Of a DNA stretch of 13,169 nucleotides, positions 6,631 through 12,989 are shown one piece after another. Source of the DNA: CAKSXP01 sp964609305. GTDB lineage: Bacteria > Bacillota > Clostridia > Oscillospirales > Oscillospiraceae. Under the pieces are notes generated by a model. It was not told where the DNA came from. It saw only the letters and a program-made list of their open reading frames with translations, and ran no database searches. How positions within the stretch are numbered: position 1 is the stretch's first letter; the number at the start of each line of letters is the position of its first letter. The DNA lies in the NCBI GenBank assembly GCA_964609305.1, contig CAZSRK010000058.1:1-13169 (forward strand), in the 5' to 3' direction. Position numbers and translations under genes: made by a program.

Positions 6631-7762
6631 AGTCCTGTCCGTATTCGGCACCCGACCGGAGGCTATCAAAATGGCCCCGCTGGTGCTGGAGCTTGGCACG
6701 CGCGAAAATATACAAAGCGTTGTCTGTGTGACCGCGCAGCACCGCGAGATGCTCGATTCCGTGATGCGCGTATTCGGTCTCCGGGCCGATTATGACCTGA
6801 ACATCATGGCCCCGTCGCAGACGCTGGCCGACATAACTTCACGTGTCCTGTGCGAGTTGGGCCCCGTGCTCGAGCGCGAAAAGCCCGACTGTGTGCTCGT
6901 CCACGGCGACACCACAACGACATTTTCCGCGGCGCTTGCCGCGTTTTATGCGAAGATCCCGGTCGGCCATGTCGAGGCCGGTCTGCGCAGCTTTGACCGC
7001 TACTCCCCTTTCCCGGAAGAGCTCAACCGCTGCCTGACGGCACGGCTGGCTACGCTGCACTTTGCGCCCACAGTCAAAAATGCCGAAAACCTGCGATCAG
7101 AGGGCATAAACACCGGCATTTTTGTCACCGGCAACACCGTTATCGACGCTATGCGCTATACCGTTGGCAATGGTGAATTTACCGATGGCTTTCTGTCCGG
7201 TTTCGACTTTTCCGGCAGAGAGGTGATCGCCATGACCTGCCACCGGCGGGAAAACTACGGCAGGCCGATGGAAAACATCTTCACTGCTGTTCGCAGCATA
7301 GTTGACGCCAGGCCGCAGGTGGAGGTCATCTATCCCGTACATCTGAGCCCTGCGGTGCGTGAGTGTGCCCAAAAGTTCCTCGGCGGGCACGAGCGAATCC
7401 ATCTCATCGAGCCTCTCGACGCGATGGACATGCATCGCCTGATGGCCCGAAGCTACATGGTCATGACCGACTCCGGCGGCATACAGGAGGAGGCGCCCGC
7501 GCTGGGCAAGCCCGTGCTTGTCTTGCGCCGCGAGACCGAACGGCCCGAGGCTGTCGAGGCCGGCACCGTGGCACTGGCGGGAACGGAACCGGAAAACATC
7601 CGGCGGCTTGCGCTGGAACTTCTTGATAACAGAGAAAAATACGACGAGATGGCAAGGGCCGTAAACCCCTATGGCGACGGCATGGCCTGCCGCCGCATCG
7701 CCGATGCGATCGAGTTTAGCTTCTCCCTTCGCCTCAGTCCGCCGGAAGAATTCACGCCATGA
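6608..7762 (+). CDS. mnaA: Non-hydrolysing UDP-N-acetylglucosamine 2-epimerase
   Basis: This cytoplasmic enzyme interconverts UDP-GlcNAc and UDP-ManNAc, the ManNAc donor for the linkage unit or backbone of secondary wall polymers (also named wecB). The 384-aa length is typical. Motifs are GTRPEAIK (14-21) at the N-terminus, HGDTTT (99-104), HVEAGLRS (121-128), HRREN (212-216), SGGIQEE (289-295) and a RETERPE stretch (308-314), which together form the GT-B-like active site. I chose the ATG at 6608, with GGAGG (6594-6598) nine bases upstream. An earlier in-frame ATG at 6569 would add residues deep inside tagO and lacks this site. It overlaps the tagO 3' end by 23 bases and the next gene by four (ATGA), so it sits in a tightly coupled operon. 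Confidence 0.95.
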   Translation: MKQTKPIKVLSVFGTRPEAIKMAPLVLELGTRENIQSVVCVTAQHREMLDSVMRVFGLRADYDLNIMAPSQTLADITSRVLCELGPVLEREKPDCVLVHGDTTTTFSAALAAFYAKIPVGHVEAGLRSFDRYSPFPEELNRCLTARLATLHFAPTVKNAENLRSEGINTGIFVTGNTVIDAMRYTVGNGEFTDGFLSGFDFSGREVIAMTCHRRENYGRPMENIFTAVRSIVDARPQVEVIYPVHLSPAVRECAQKFLGGHERIHLIEPLDAMDMHRLMARSYMVMTDSGGIQEEAPALGKPVLVLRRETERPEAVEAGTVALAGTEPENIRRLALELLDNREKYDEMARAVNPYGDGMACRRIADAIEFSFSLRLSPPEEFTP

Positions 7763-8493
7763 AAAAACACACATTCACAATTATTATACTCGCCATGCTT
7801 GCCGTCACAGCAATAATAACCGTGCTGATACTCACGCTTGACAACGGCGACACTGCATCCGTGGTCCTGCCTTCGGCCCCCGCCGCGGAACAGGACGTCT
7901 CCGTATCTCCGGGCAGTGAGGACACCGAGACGGACGTTGTGGACGTCACTGTACATAATGTACAGGCCGTTATTGCCTCGCTTGAGCACAGCACCGATTA
8001 CTTTGCCCAGATGACCTCGACGCTCACCGCCTCCAACGGCAAACGCGAATCCCTGATAAGCATGTGGGTCCGCGGCGACATGACGCGCACCATCATAACC
8101 GGTACCGAGATCGTAAAAAATATACTCACTGACGGCAGCGAATACTGGATATGGTACTCCGACGACGACAGCGCCATCTTCTACGGCGTAGCCAATGACC
8201 GTTCCGCCGCTCTGGCGGAGGCGCTTGGAGGACTGCCCGACTATAACTCCGTCCTCGAACTTGATCCCGAATCCATCACCGCTGCCGGATATGAGCAGTT
8301 CGGCGGAGATTTCTGTATCCGTGTATCCGTCTCCGAAGAGGACGGTGCTCAAAGCGAATACTACATCTCCGCCGATAACGGACTGCTCGCGGGTTACACG
8401 CGCTATGAAGACGGGCAGGAGGTCTTCTCACTGGTCAATGAATTTACAGAGCCGTGTACCAACGATGCCAGTATTTTCAGGTTGCCTAACTGA
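7759..8493 (+). CDS. Membrane-anchored extracytoplasmic protein, LolA-like (uncertain)
   Basis: I do not recognise a named family with confidence. The 244-aa product has a short positive N-terminus, one hydrophobic segment (about 6-27) with no lipobox Cys, and an acidic Ser/Thr/Pro-rich linker (about 28-60). A globular domain (about 65-244) alternates short beta-like stretches. The pattern (an early VRGDMTRTII, then DGSEYWIWYSDDD, and a C-terminal end at IFRLP) resembles LolA-like or outer-membrane-lipoprotein-sorting-type proteins that Gram-positives use as lipoproteins. That is fold-level inference only. It starts in an ATGA overlap with mnaA and is the last gene of the operon, so an envelope role tied to wall polymer is plausible. 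Its stop overlaps the stop of the convergent gene by eight bases. Confidence 0.85.
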   Translation: MKKHTFTIIILAMLAVTAIITVLILTLDNGDTASVVLPSAPAAEQDVSVSPGSEDTETDVVDVTVHNVQAVIASLEHSTDYFAQMTSTLTASNGKRESLISMWVRGDMTRTIITGTEIVKNILTDGSEYWIWYSDDDSAIFYGVANDRSAALAEALGGLPDYNSVLELDPESITAAGYEQFGGDFCIRVSVSEEDGAQSEYYISADNGLLAGYTRYEDGQEVFSLVNEFTEPCTNDASIFRLPN

Positions 8494-8782
8494 GAAACAT
8501 AGCGCCCATCATTATCAGAAAATCCTTGTCGCCGCTCTCCCTGTAAAGCAGGTAAAAGATGAGCAGCAGTATATCCTCCGTCTCGAGTTTATCAGGCGAA
8601 AGATGAGACAAAAGGCCGCTAAGGTCGCCCAGCATTGACAGCGGCGACGGCGGCCTTTTTTCCACTTTATCCAGCCCGCCGGGCCGCGGCGCTCCCGGAG
8701 CTGCCGCCGCAGGTACACTTTGGTCCGTGCCCTGCACCCGTATCACCTGTCCGGTGTTACCGATATATCGGTTATACGCCAT
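8486..8782 (-). CDS. Small hypothetical protein (98 aa), third of three-gene cluster
   Basis: This protein has no assigned function. It starts MAYNRYIGNTGQVIRVQ, continues with a Pro/Ala/Gly-rich, probably disordered stretch (about 20-45), and ends in two hydrophobic helical segments (LLLIFYLLYRE, then FLIMMGAMFL) split by a charged ESGDKD turn. I recall similar small Clostridia proteins with an N-terminal YNRYI and a C-terminal pair of leucine-rich segments, but I cannot name a family. I chose the ATG at 8782, with GGAGG (8791-8795) eight bases upstream. An in-frame start at 8806 would overlap the upstream gene more and has no such site. It overlaps the end of the 125-aa gene by 11 bases. 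A strong plus-strand terminator lies within its coding sequence. Confidence 0.8.
   Translation of the reverse strand: MAYNRYIGNTGQVIRVQGTDQSVPAAAAPGAPRPGGLDKVEKRPPSPLSMLGDLSGLLSHLSPDKLETEDILLLIFYLLYRESGDKDFLIMMGAMFLS
8611..8661 (+). terminator. Rho-independent terminator of the plus-strand operon, inside the convergent gene
   Basis: On the plus strand AAAGGCCGC (8611-8619) pairs with GCGGCCTTT (8650-8658), and an inner GTCGCC (8624-8629) pairs with GGCGAC (8643-8648). Six Ts (8656-8661) close the structure. It lies about 120 bases past the stop of the LolA-like gene and within the reading frame of the convergent 98-aa gene. It is the only good terminator I see for the five-gene operon. Confidence 0.7.
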
Positions 8783-9149
8783 CGCCCGCACCTCCGTTTT
8801 CACCAAATGCCTCGCCCGCTATTCGTGCGATCTTTGCAATCCGCATTGCCTTGTCTACCTTGCCGCGGCGTTTTTCGGCCAGATATGGCTTCATCGCTTC
8901 AAGCAGAGCGGTCTTGTCGCTGCCGGAATTGGCCGCCGCCATAAAACGGCCCAGCCCCGCAAGCATAGCGGCGTCCGGCACGGCCGGGTCCTCCTGCGGC
9001 GCATCATCTTCCCTGGACTTTGCTCCAAACAATCCCGACAGCTTTTCTCCAAAGCCGTCGTCCATGAGGTTTTTCGCCATCTCTGCGACCTTCCCAAACT
9101 GGTCCGGATCGCTGAGCAGACCATTGAGTTTATCCTCAAGCTCACTCAC
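8772..9149 (-). CDS. Small hypothetical helical protein (125 aa), second of three-gene cluster
   Basis: I do not recognise a named family. The 125-aa product looks helical, with no membrane segment. The N-terminal part (1-42, containing LLSDPDQFGKVAEMAKNLM) is followed by an acidic, proline-containing linker (about 45-60). A second helical part (61-125) ends in a basic, alanine-rich segment AEKRRGKVDKAMRIAKIARI. The start is GTG at 9149, with AAGGGGG (9160-9166) ten bases upstream. It begins 20 bases after the 79-aa gene and overlaps the 98-aa gene by 11 bases, so the three are probably co-transcribed. I recall similar trios in Oscillospiraceae genomes, but this is memory, not a search. Confidence 0.8.
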   Translation of the reverse strand: MSELEDKLNGLLSDPDQFGKVAEMAKNLMDDGFGEKLSGLFGAKSREDDAPQEDPAVPDAAMLAGLGRFMAAANSGSDKTALLEAMKPYLAEKRRGKVDKAMRIAKIARIAGEAFGENGGAGDGV

Positions 9150-9169
9150 CCGCTCTGCACCCCCTTACA

Positions 9170-9409
9170 TTATTTTTCCAGCATGGAGCTGAGCTTTTTT
9201 GCCAGCGTCTTTCCGTCCTCCGTGCTCATAACCTGTTTTAGTATCCCTCTGAGCGTCTCCATGTCTCCGCTTTTGGCCGCCTTCTCCACCTTCTCGGCGT
9301 CCAACATACTGCCAAGGCGCTTTCCTTCCGGCGAGTCGGCCAATGAGCGAAGCTCGTTCACTTTACCGCTTTTCTCAAGCTGTTTCCCAATTTTCTCTAA
9401 GTCTTGCAC
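9170..9409 (-). CDS. Small hypothetical helical protein (79 aa), first of three-gene cluster
   Basis: I do not recognise a named family. The 79-aa product is highly charged (Lys, Glu, Asp) and looks all-helical. It lacks cysteine, tryptophan and any membrane segment. Its C-terminal STEDGKTLAKKLSSMLEK loosely echoes the SDPDQFGKVAEMAKNLM stretch of the next gene. That suggests the two may be distant relatives or form a helical complex. The start is GTG at 9409, with a perfect AGGAGG (9419-9424) nine bases upstream, the best ribosome site in the cluster. It is divergent from the phosphoesterase at 9466, with only 56 bases between the starts, so the two promoter regions must overlap. Confidence 0.82.
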   Translation of the reverse strand: MQDLEKIGKQLEKSGKVNELRSLADSPEGKRLGSMLDAEKVEKAAKSGDMETLRGILKQVMSTEDGKTLAKKLSSMLEK

Positions 9410-9465
9410 CGTTTTCTACCTCCTGACTCATTCTATTCACTAACTATATAAAAGGTGACTGTCCT

Positions 9466-9942
9466 ATGAAAATCCTGGTCTTTTCCGACTCCCACGGTTA
9501 CACGTCGCACATGCTGCGCTGCGCCGAAAATCTACATCCCGATACCATAATACACCTGGGTGACGGCTCTTGTGACGTAAAGATGCTCAAAAAAGAGTCG
9601 CCCCACACGCCTGTTATCGGCGTGCGGGGCAACTGTGACTTCGGCAGGAGTCTGCCGGAGCGTGAAATTATAGAGCTTTCGGGGCACCGCCTGTTCATAT
9701 GCCACGGGCATGTCTACGGAGTCAAGCTGTCGCTTGACAGCTTCCTGACCAACGCGATGTGCGCAGGCGCGGATGTGGCCCTCTATGGGCACACCCACGT
9801 CCCGGATCTGCGTACTCAGCGCGGCATTCTCATACTCAACCCCGGCTCCATAGGCCGCGGACCAAGGCCGAGCTGTGCCCTTCTAACACTGGAGGAGGGC
9901 CGGCCGGCTCATGCGGAACTGATCACTCCTGAGGCTCTGTAA
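9466..9942 (+). CDS. YfcE/MJ0936-family metallophosphoesterase
   Basis: This is a small (158-aa) cytoplasmic calcineurin-like phosphodiesterase. The family hydrolyses phosphodiester model substrates with two bound metals, and the natural substrate is usually unknown. The full metal-ligand set is present: DSH (8-10), GD (32-33), GNCD (55-58), H80 in CHGH, and GHTH (108-111). NPGSIG (125-130) is the usual C-terminal motif. The start ATG at 9466 has AAAGGTGA (9451-9458) seven bases upstream. A TATATA at 9445-9450 could be a -10 box, with only a weak -35. The gene is divergent from the three-small-gene cluster. Its last 20 bases overlap the 3' end of the convergent PASTA gene. In other Firmicutes this gene often follows the nucleotide pyrophosphatase gene (rdgB), which is absent here. 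Confidence 0.93.
   Translation: MKILVFSDSHGYTSHMLRCAENLHPDTIIHLGDGSCDVKMLKKESPHTPVIGVRGNCDFGRSLPEREIIELSGHRLFICHGHVYGVKLSLDSFLTNAMCAGADVALYGHTHVPDLRTQRGILILNPGSIGRGPRPSCALLTLEEGRPAHAELITPEAL
9589..9630 (-). terminator. Candidate minus-strand terminator inside the phosphoesterase gene
   Basis: On the minus strand a 12-bp stem with one A-C mismatch (arms 9600-9611 and 9619-9630, 7-base loop) is followed by GACTC and six Ts (9589-9594). It lies about 290 bases past the stop of the convergent PASTA gene and could end that transcript. The five-base gap before the Ts, and overlap with codons of the conserved GNCD motif, make chance possible. Confidence 0.35.
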
Positions 9943-11345
9943 CCGGTTCTTCCGGCTCTGCGGGCGTCGTGGGTGTAGGTGTCGGAGTTGGGGTCGGTGT
10001 CGGTGTGGGAGTCGGAGTCGGAGTCGGGCTGGGGGTCTCCTCGGCCTTTACCTGGAACACCGCGTATATGCTGTGATCCCCCGTCACATTTGTAAAGGTA
10101 TAACTGCTCACGGCGCCAACATTTGTCCCATCGACTTTGACCTCGCGTATCTCATAGCCCTCGTCGGGGGTTATAGTGAAGGTCATGCTGCCGCCGTCCT
10201 CCACCTCTACCTGTCCTCTGGGGCTGACGGAACCACCCTTACCTGCCGTCACGCTGATCGTATGCCCCGCGGGTTCCTCCGTAGGCGTCGGGCCGAGCGA
10301 CAGCGTCACGATCACCGTACCTCCGGCCTCGAGCTCGGTGCCATATTCAGGCGACTGGTTGACAATCTCTCCCTCAGCCATATCGTCGTCATAGACATCC
10401 GCCGTCCTTGATATGGTGAGTCCCATATCGAGCAGCAGATTGCGCGCGGCGTCATAGGTCATTCCTTTCAGGTCGGGGACACGCACCGTTTCTTCAGGCT
10501 CATCCGTCTCTTCCTCATCAGCATCTCCCTGAGATACTGTGAGTTCGATTTTATCATTTTTGGACAGAATTTTACCCTCTTTGACGCTCTGGTCAATGAC
10601 TGTACCTTCCGCTTCCGCGCTGGATTCGTAAACGACAGTCACTTCCAGGTTAAGGTCATAGCCGTCGAGTATACTCCTGGCGCTCTCCTCCGTCTGGCCG
10701 ATGAGATCCGGCATGTACTGGTTCTCCCCACCAAAGTCGAAAACACCGCTCATTATACATATTATTACCGTCAGCACCGCCAGAAGAGCTACTGCCCCGA
10801 CGATAAAGAACTTTTTCCTGTTATCCCGTCCGCCTCTATCATCAGGGTAATAGGCGGCGTCTCCATCTATCGCGGCGCGGCGGCGTTGAGCCTCCTGTGC
10901 GGGCCGTTGGGAGCTCTGCGCAGGGCGTCTAGCCGCACCCTGTGTGGGGCGTGACGTGCCCTGTGTGGGGCGTGACGTGCCCTGTGTGGGGCGTGACGTG
11001 CCCTGTGTGGGGCNNNNNNNNNNNNNNNNNNNNNNNNNNNNNNNNNNNNNNNNNNNNNNNNNNNNNNNNNNNNNNNNNNNNNNNNNNNNNNNNNNNNNNN
11101 NNNNNNNNNNNNNGTGTAGAGGAATCCGGCTCCGCCTGGCCATACTGGTCGGGTGTCTCGCTGATTATCTCGTCCACGGTCCAGACATGTCCTGATCCGT
11201 CCCCTGACGCATCAGGCCGGGTATTTTCAGCAGAGGATGTCTCCGGCTCCTCAGGAATTATATAGTAAATCGCCCCGCAGACCGGGCATTCGCCCAGGGA
11301 AGCGTCGATCTCGGCGCCGCATTTGCGGCAAATTATCTTTTTCAT
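9923..11345 (-). CDS. Zinc-ribbon, single-TM, PASTA and InlB-like repeat protein (interrupted by assembly gap)
   Basis: This is one gene, split by the 100-N gap. The 77 residues before the gap begin with a zinc ribbon (C6, C9, C20, C23) and an acidic linker. The 362 residues after it run as follows: a Pro/Thr/Gln/Arg repeat region, a basic stretch, a transmembrane helix (KKFFIVGAVALLAVLTVII), two PASTA domains (starting MPDLIGQT and VPDLKGMT), a divergent InlB B-repeat-like domain (GYEIREVKVDG region) and a Pro-Thr tail. The ribbon should be cytoplasmic and the PASTA part outside. PASTA domains in StkP/PrkC kinases bind peptidoglycan, but no kinase domain is here. The ATG at 11345 has GAGG about eight bases upstream. 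The printed frame does not continue through the gap: a true gap length divisible by three restores it, so I do not call it a pseudogene. Confidence 0.85.
9965..10036 (-). repeat. Pro-Thr dipeptide tract in the PASTA protein
   Basis: The C-terminal coding region holds about nine Thr-Pro pairs in a row (9971-10027), flanked by further Pro, Thr and Ser. Codon choice varies between pairs, so the tract looks maintained for its protein sequence. Such Pro-Thr runs are common extended linkers in cell-surface proteins. No sorting signal follows. Confidence 0.85.
10938..11013 (-). repeat. 21-bp tandem repeat encoding PTQGTSR units
   Basis: Three full, identical 21-bp units (10938-10958, 10959-10979, 10980-11000) and a fourth partial unit run into the N gap. 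Each encodes seven residues, read PTQGTSR on the minus strand. The identity at nucleotide level suggests recent expansion. The true copy number is hidden by the gap. The unit is a multiple of three, so copy changes keep the frame. Confidence 0.92.
11014..11113. other. Assembly gap (100 Ns)
   Basis: Exactly 100 Ns, the usual placeholder for a gap of unknown size, lie in the tandem-repeat part of the PASTA gene. Short reads probably failed to span the repeat array. The flanking frames agree only if the true missing length is a multiple of three. Confidence 0.98.
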
Positions 11346-11405
11346 TTACATTTCCTCGCTTCAAGTATGTTTCCACTTTGTTTTTTAGACGCTTTGCGGA
11401 CATAA

Positions 11406-11436
11406 TTGTTGCATCGTAAAAATAGTATACTATTTT
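11406..11436 (+). promoter_or_regulatory. Promoter region with 18-bp perfect palindrome (possible operator)
   Basis: AAAATAGTATACTATTTT (11419-11436) is a perfect 18-bp palindrome in the 134-base gap between the divergent PASTA and SDR genes. TTGTTG (11406-11411) with TACTAT (11428-11433, 16-base spacer), or TTGCAT (11409-11414) with TATTTT (11431-11436), could form a rightward promoter with the palindrome over its -10. The palindrome also puts a TACTAT on the minus strand, though no good -35 is seen there. It could be a repressor operator or a shared bidirectional -10. Confidence 0.5.
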
Positions 11437-11479
11437 GCGGCGCAATATGTTAAACTTCTGTAAAAGGAGGTTTTTCATC

Positions 11480-12184
11480 ATGAAAACCGCACTTATAACA
11501 GGAGCTTCCCGCGGCATAGGCGCAGCCTGCGCCCGCGCGCTGGCGCGGGACGGTTTCCGCGTCGTGATAAACTGCCTCTCCCGTTCGGATCTTGCCCTGG
11601 AACTGGCGCATGAGATCAACGCACAGGTTCGTATCGCCGATGTTGCTGATAATGAAGCCGTCAAAAACATGTTCGATCAGATTGGCCGGGTCGACACCCT
11701 TGTATGTTGTGCAGGTATCGCCGGATACGGCCTGTTTACCGACATGACTTATGAGGGGTGGCGCAAACTCTTCTCTGTCAACACCGACGGCTGCGCCAAC
11801 TGCTGCCGCGCGGCCATCCCCGGCATGGTGCGACGGAAATCCGGCTGTATCATCACTCTCTCATCCGTATGGGGCGTACACGGCGCCTCCTGTGAGGCGG
11901 CCTATTCCGCCTCCAAGGCGGCTGTCATCGGCCTGACAAAGGCGCTGGCAAAAGAACTGGGCCCATCGAATATCCGGGTTAACTGTGTCGCACCGGGAGT
12001 CATCGATACGGACATGCTCGCCGCTTTCGATGAACGGGACAGATCGGATCTCGCGGAACAGACTCCTCTCTGCCGCCTTGGTCAGCCCGGGGAAGTGGCG
12101 GAGCTTGTGGCCTTTCTCGCCTCCGACAGGGCCAGCTTTATAACCGGCCAGGTCATCGGAGTTGACGGCGGGTTTGCCCTCTGA
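11480..12184 (+). CDS. Short-chain dehydrogenase/reductase, FabG-like
   Basis: This is a 234-aa classical SDR. It resembles 3-oxoacyl-ACP reductase (FabG), which reduces the beta-keto group in fatty-acid elongation with NADPH, but the substrate is not proven. Visible features are the cofactor motif TGASRGIG (7-14), N101, catalytic Ser129 and YSASK (142-146) with Tyr142 and Lys146, PGVIDTDM (172-179) and a C-terminal GVDGGF. The usual NNAG at the end of strand 4 reads CCAG (76-79). It is about ten residues shorter than typical FabG, mostly between strands 2 and 4. The start is firm: AGGAGG (11465-11470) lies nine bases before the ATG at 11480. No other fatty-acid synthesis gene is adjacent, so it is either a stand-alone FabG paralogue or another SDR. 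Confidence 0.88.
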   Translation: MKTALITGASRGIGAACARALARDGFRVVINCLSRSDLALELAHEINAQVRIADVADNEAVKNMFDQIGRVDTLVCCAGIAGYGLFTDMTYEGWRKLFSVNTDGCANCCRAAIPGMVRRKSGCIITLSSVWGVHGASCEAAYSASKAAVIGLTKALAKELGPSNIRVNCVAPGVIDTDMLAAFDERDRSDLAEQTPLCRLGQPGEVAELVAFLASDRASFITGQVIGVDGGFAL

Positions 12185-12219
12185 ATTTTTGCGCGTCGAT
12201 GAGCCGTCTGAGCTTTTTC

Positions 12220-12248
12220 TTGACTTGGCGCGAAAAAAAGACTATTCT
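12220..12248 (+). promoter_or_regulatory. SigA-type promoter of the zinc-ribbon/BIG2 gene
   Basis: TTGACT (12220-12225), a 17-base spacer and TATTCT (12243-12248) form a fair promoter about 55 bases before the gene. An overlapping small palindrome, CTTATTATAAG (12247-12257), lies over the -10 and start region. I see no clear terminator for the SDR gene before it, so some read-through is likely. Confidence 0.55.
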
Positions 12249-12301
12249 TATTATAAGATAGGAATAGCAGAATATTTTGAAAACGAAAGGAACCTGCGAA
12301 T

Positions 12302-12919
12302 ATGGCCTTGATACCAAAAAACATATGCCGCAGATGCCATCATGAGTATTCGGGGCTCAAGAGCAGATGTCCCTACTGCGGTACAAGAAAGACATCCTCC
12401 AGCACCCGCACGGCAAGGTCGACTGCCTCTGCCCAGCCGGGTACTTCTGCGCGCGCCCGTGCGGACGCAAACGCAAAATGGCAGATGATCTTCGGAGGAG
12501 TGCTGCTCGTGGCCATCGTCCTTGCAGTAATAACGCTCACGGCTGTCAGCCTCTCAAGGCGCCAGGAGCAACCGGATGACTCAATAGCCAGTAACGAACC
12601 CATTGAGACTCCGGAAACAGTCAAGACTGCCACCGTCACAACACCGCCGCCGACTGAGACGCCCAATGTCACCAGCATCACTTTGACTTTCCTCGGTTCA
12701 GAGATCTCTGAATTTTCCATGGATCCCGGGGATCAGATACAGCTCGACGCAAATCCCTATCCGCTTGATGTAAACGCCACTGTCGAATGGAGCAGTTCCA
12801 ACGAGGGTATACTTACTGTTGATGATACCGGGCTTGTGACCGGCGTATCAAGTGGCTGGGCCGATGTGACCGCCACCTGCGGCGCCGTCACCGCAACGTG
12901 CCAGGTCTGGGTACGTTAA
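12302..12919 (+). CDS. Zinc-ribbon, single-TM, Ig-like (BIG2) domain protein
   Basis: The 205-aa product has a zinc ribbon (C9, C12, C23, C26), a basic Ser/Thr/Arg-rich linker (27-60), one transmembrane helix (about 62-84), a Pro/Thr/Glu-rich outer linker (about 90-117) and one bacterial Ig-like group 2 domain (about 118-205). Typical BIG2 cues are WSSSNEGILTVDDTGLVTG followed by AGV/SGWADVTAT-type strands. By the charge rule the ribbon is cytoplasmic and the Ig-like domain outside. BIG2 domains occur in surface and adhesion proteins, and no specific role can be assigned. The cysteine spacing (CxxC-x10-CxxC) is identical to that of the PASTA protein two genes away. The ATG at 12302 has AAAGGAA (12286-12292) nine bases upstream. 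A strong terminator follows. Confidence 0.87.
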   Translation: MALIPKNICRRCHHEYSGLKSRCPYCGTRKTSSSTRTARSTASAQPGTSARARADANAKWQMIFGGVLLVAIVLAVITLTAVSLSRRQEQPDDSIASNEPIETPETVKTATVTTPPPTETPNVTSITLTFLGSEISEFSMDPGDQIQLDANPYPLDVNATVEWSSSNEGILTVDDTGLVTGVSSGWADVTATCGAVTATCQVWVR

Positions 12920-12936
12920 GACAAATGCGTATAGTG

Positions 12937-12969
12937 AAAAGTACCGGCGCTTTTTGCCGGTACTTTTTT
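12937..12969 (+). terminator. Rho-independent terminator after the zinc-ribbon/BIG2 gene
   Basis: AAAAGTACCGGC (12937-12948) pairs with GCCGGTACTTTT (12956-12967) around a seven-base loop. The T-run extends to 12969. It starts 18 bases after the stop and cleanly separates this gene from tRNA-Val. Confidence 0.93.
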
Positions 12970-12989
12970 GCACTTTTTTCAAAAAGAGC

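Noticed and set aside
10938..11013. CRISPR array
   Set aside because: The 21-bp units are directly adjacent with no spacers and encode an in-frame peptide repeat.
10942..11265. Plus-strand open frames with repeated WGVTCPV or GRDVPCV units across the gap
   Set aside because: A 21-bp repeat without stops is open in several frames. Only the minus-strand frame connects to a zinc ribbon, a transmembrane helix and PASTA domains.
9923..11345. Frameshifted pseudogene reading of the PASTA protein
   Set aside because: The frame change is explained by an arbitrary 100-N placeholder. Both sides encode intact, sensible domains.
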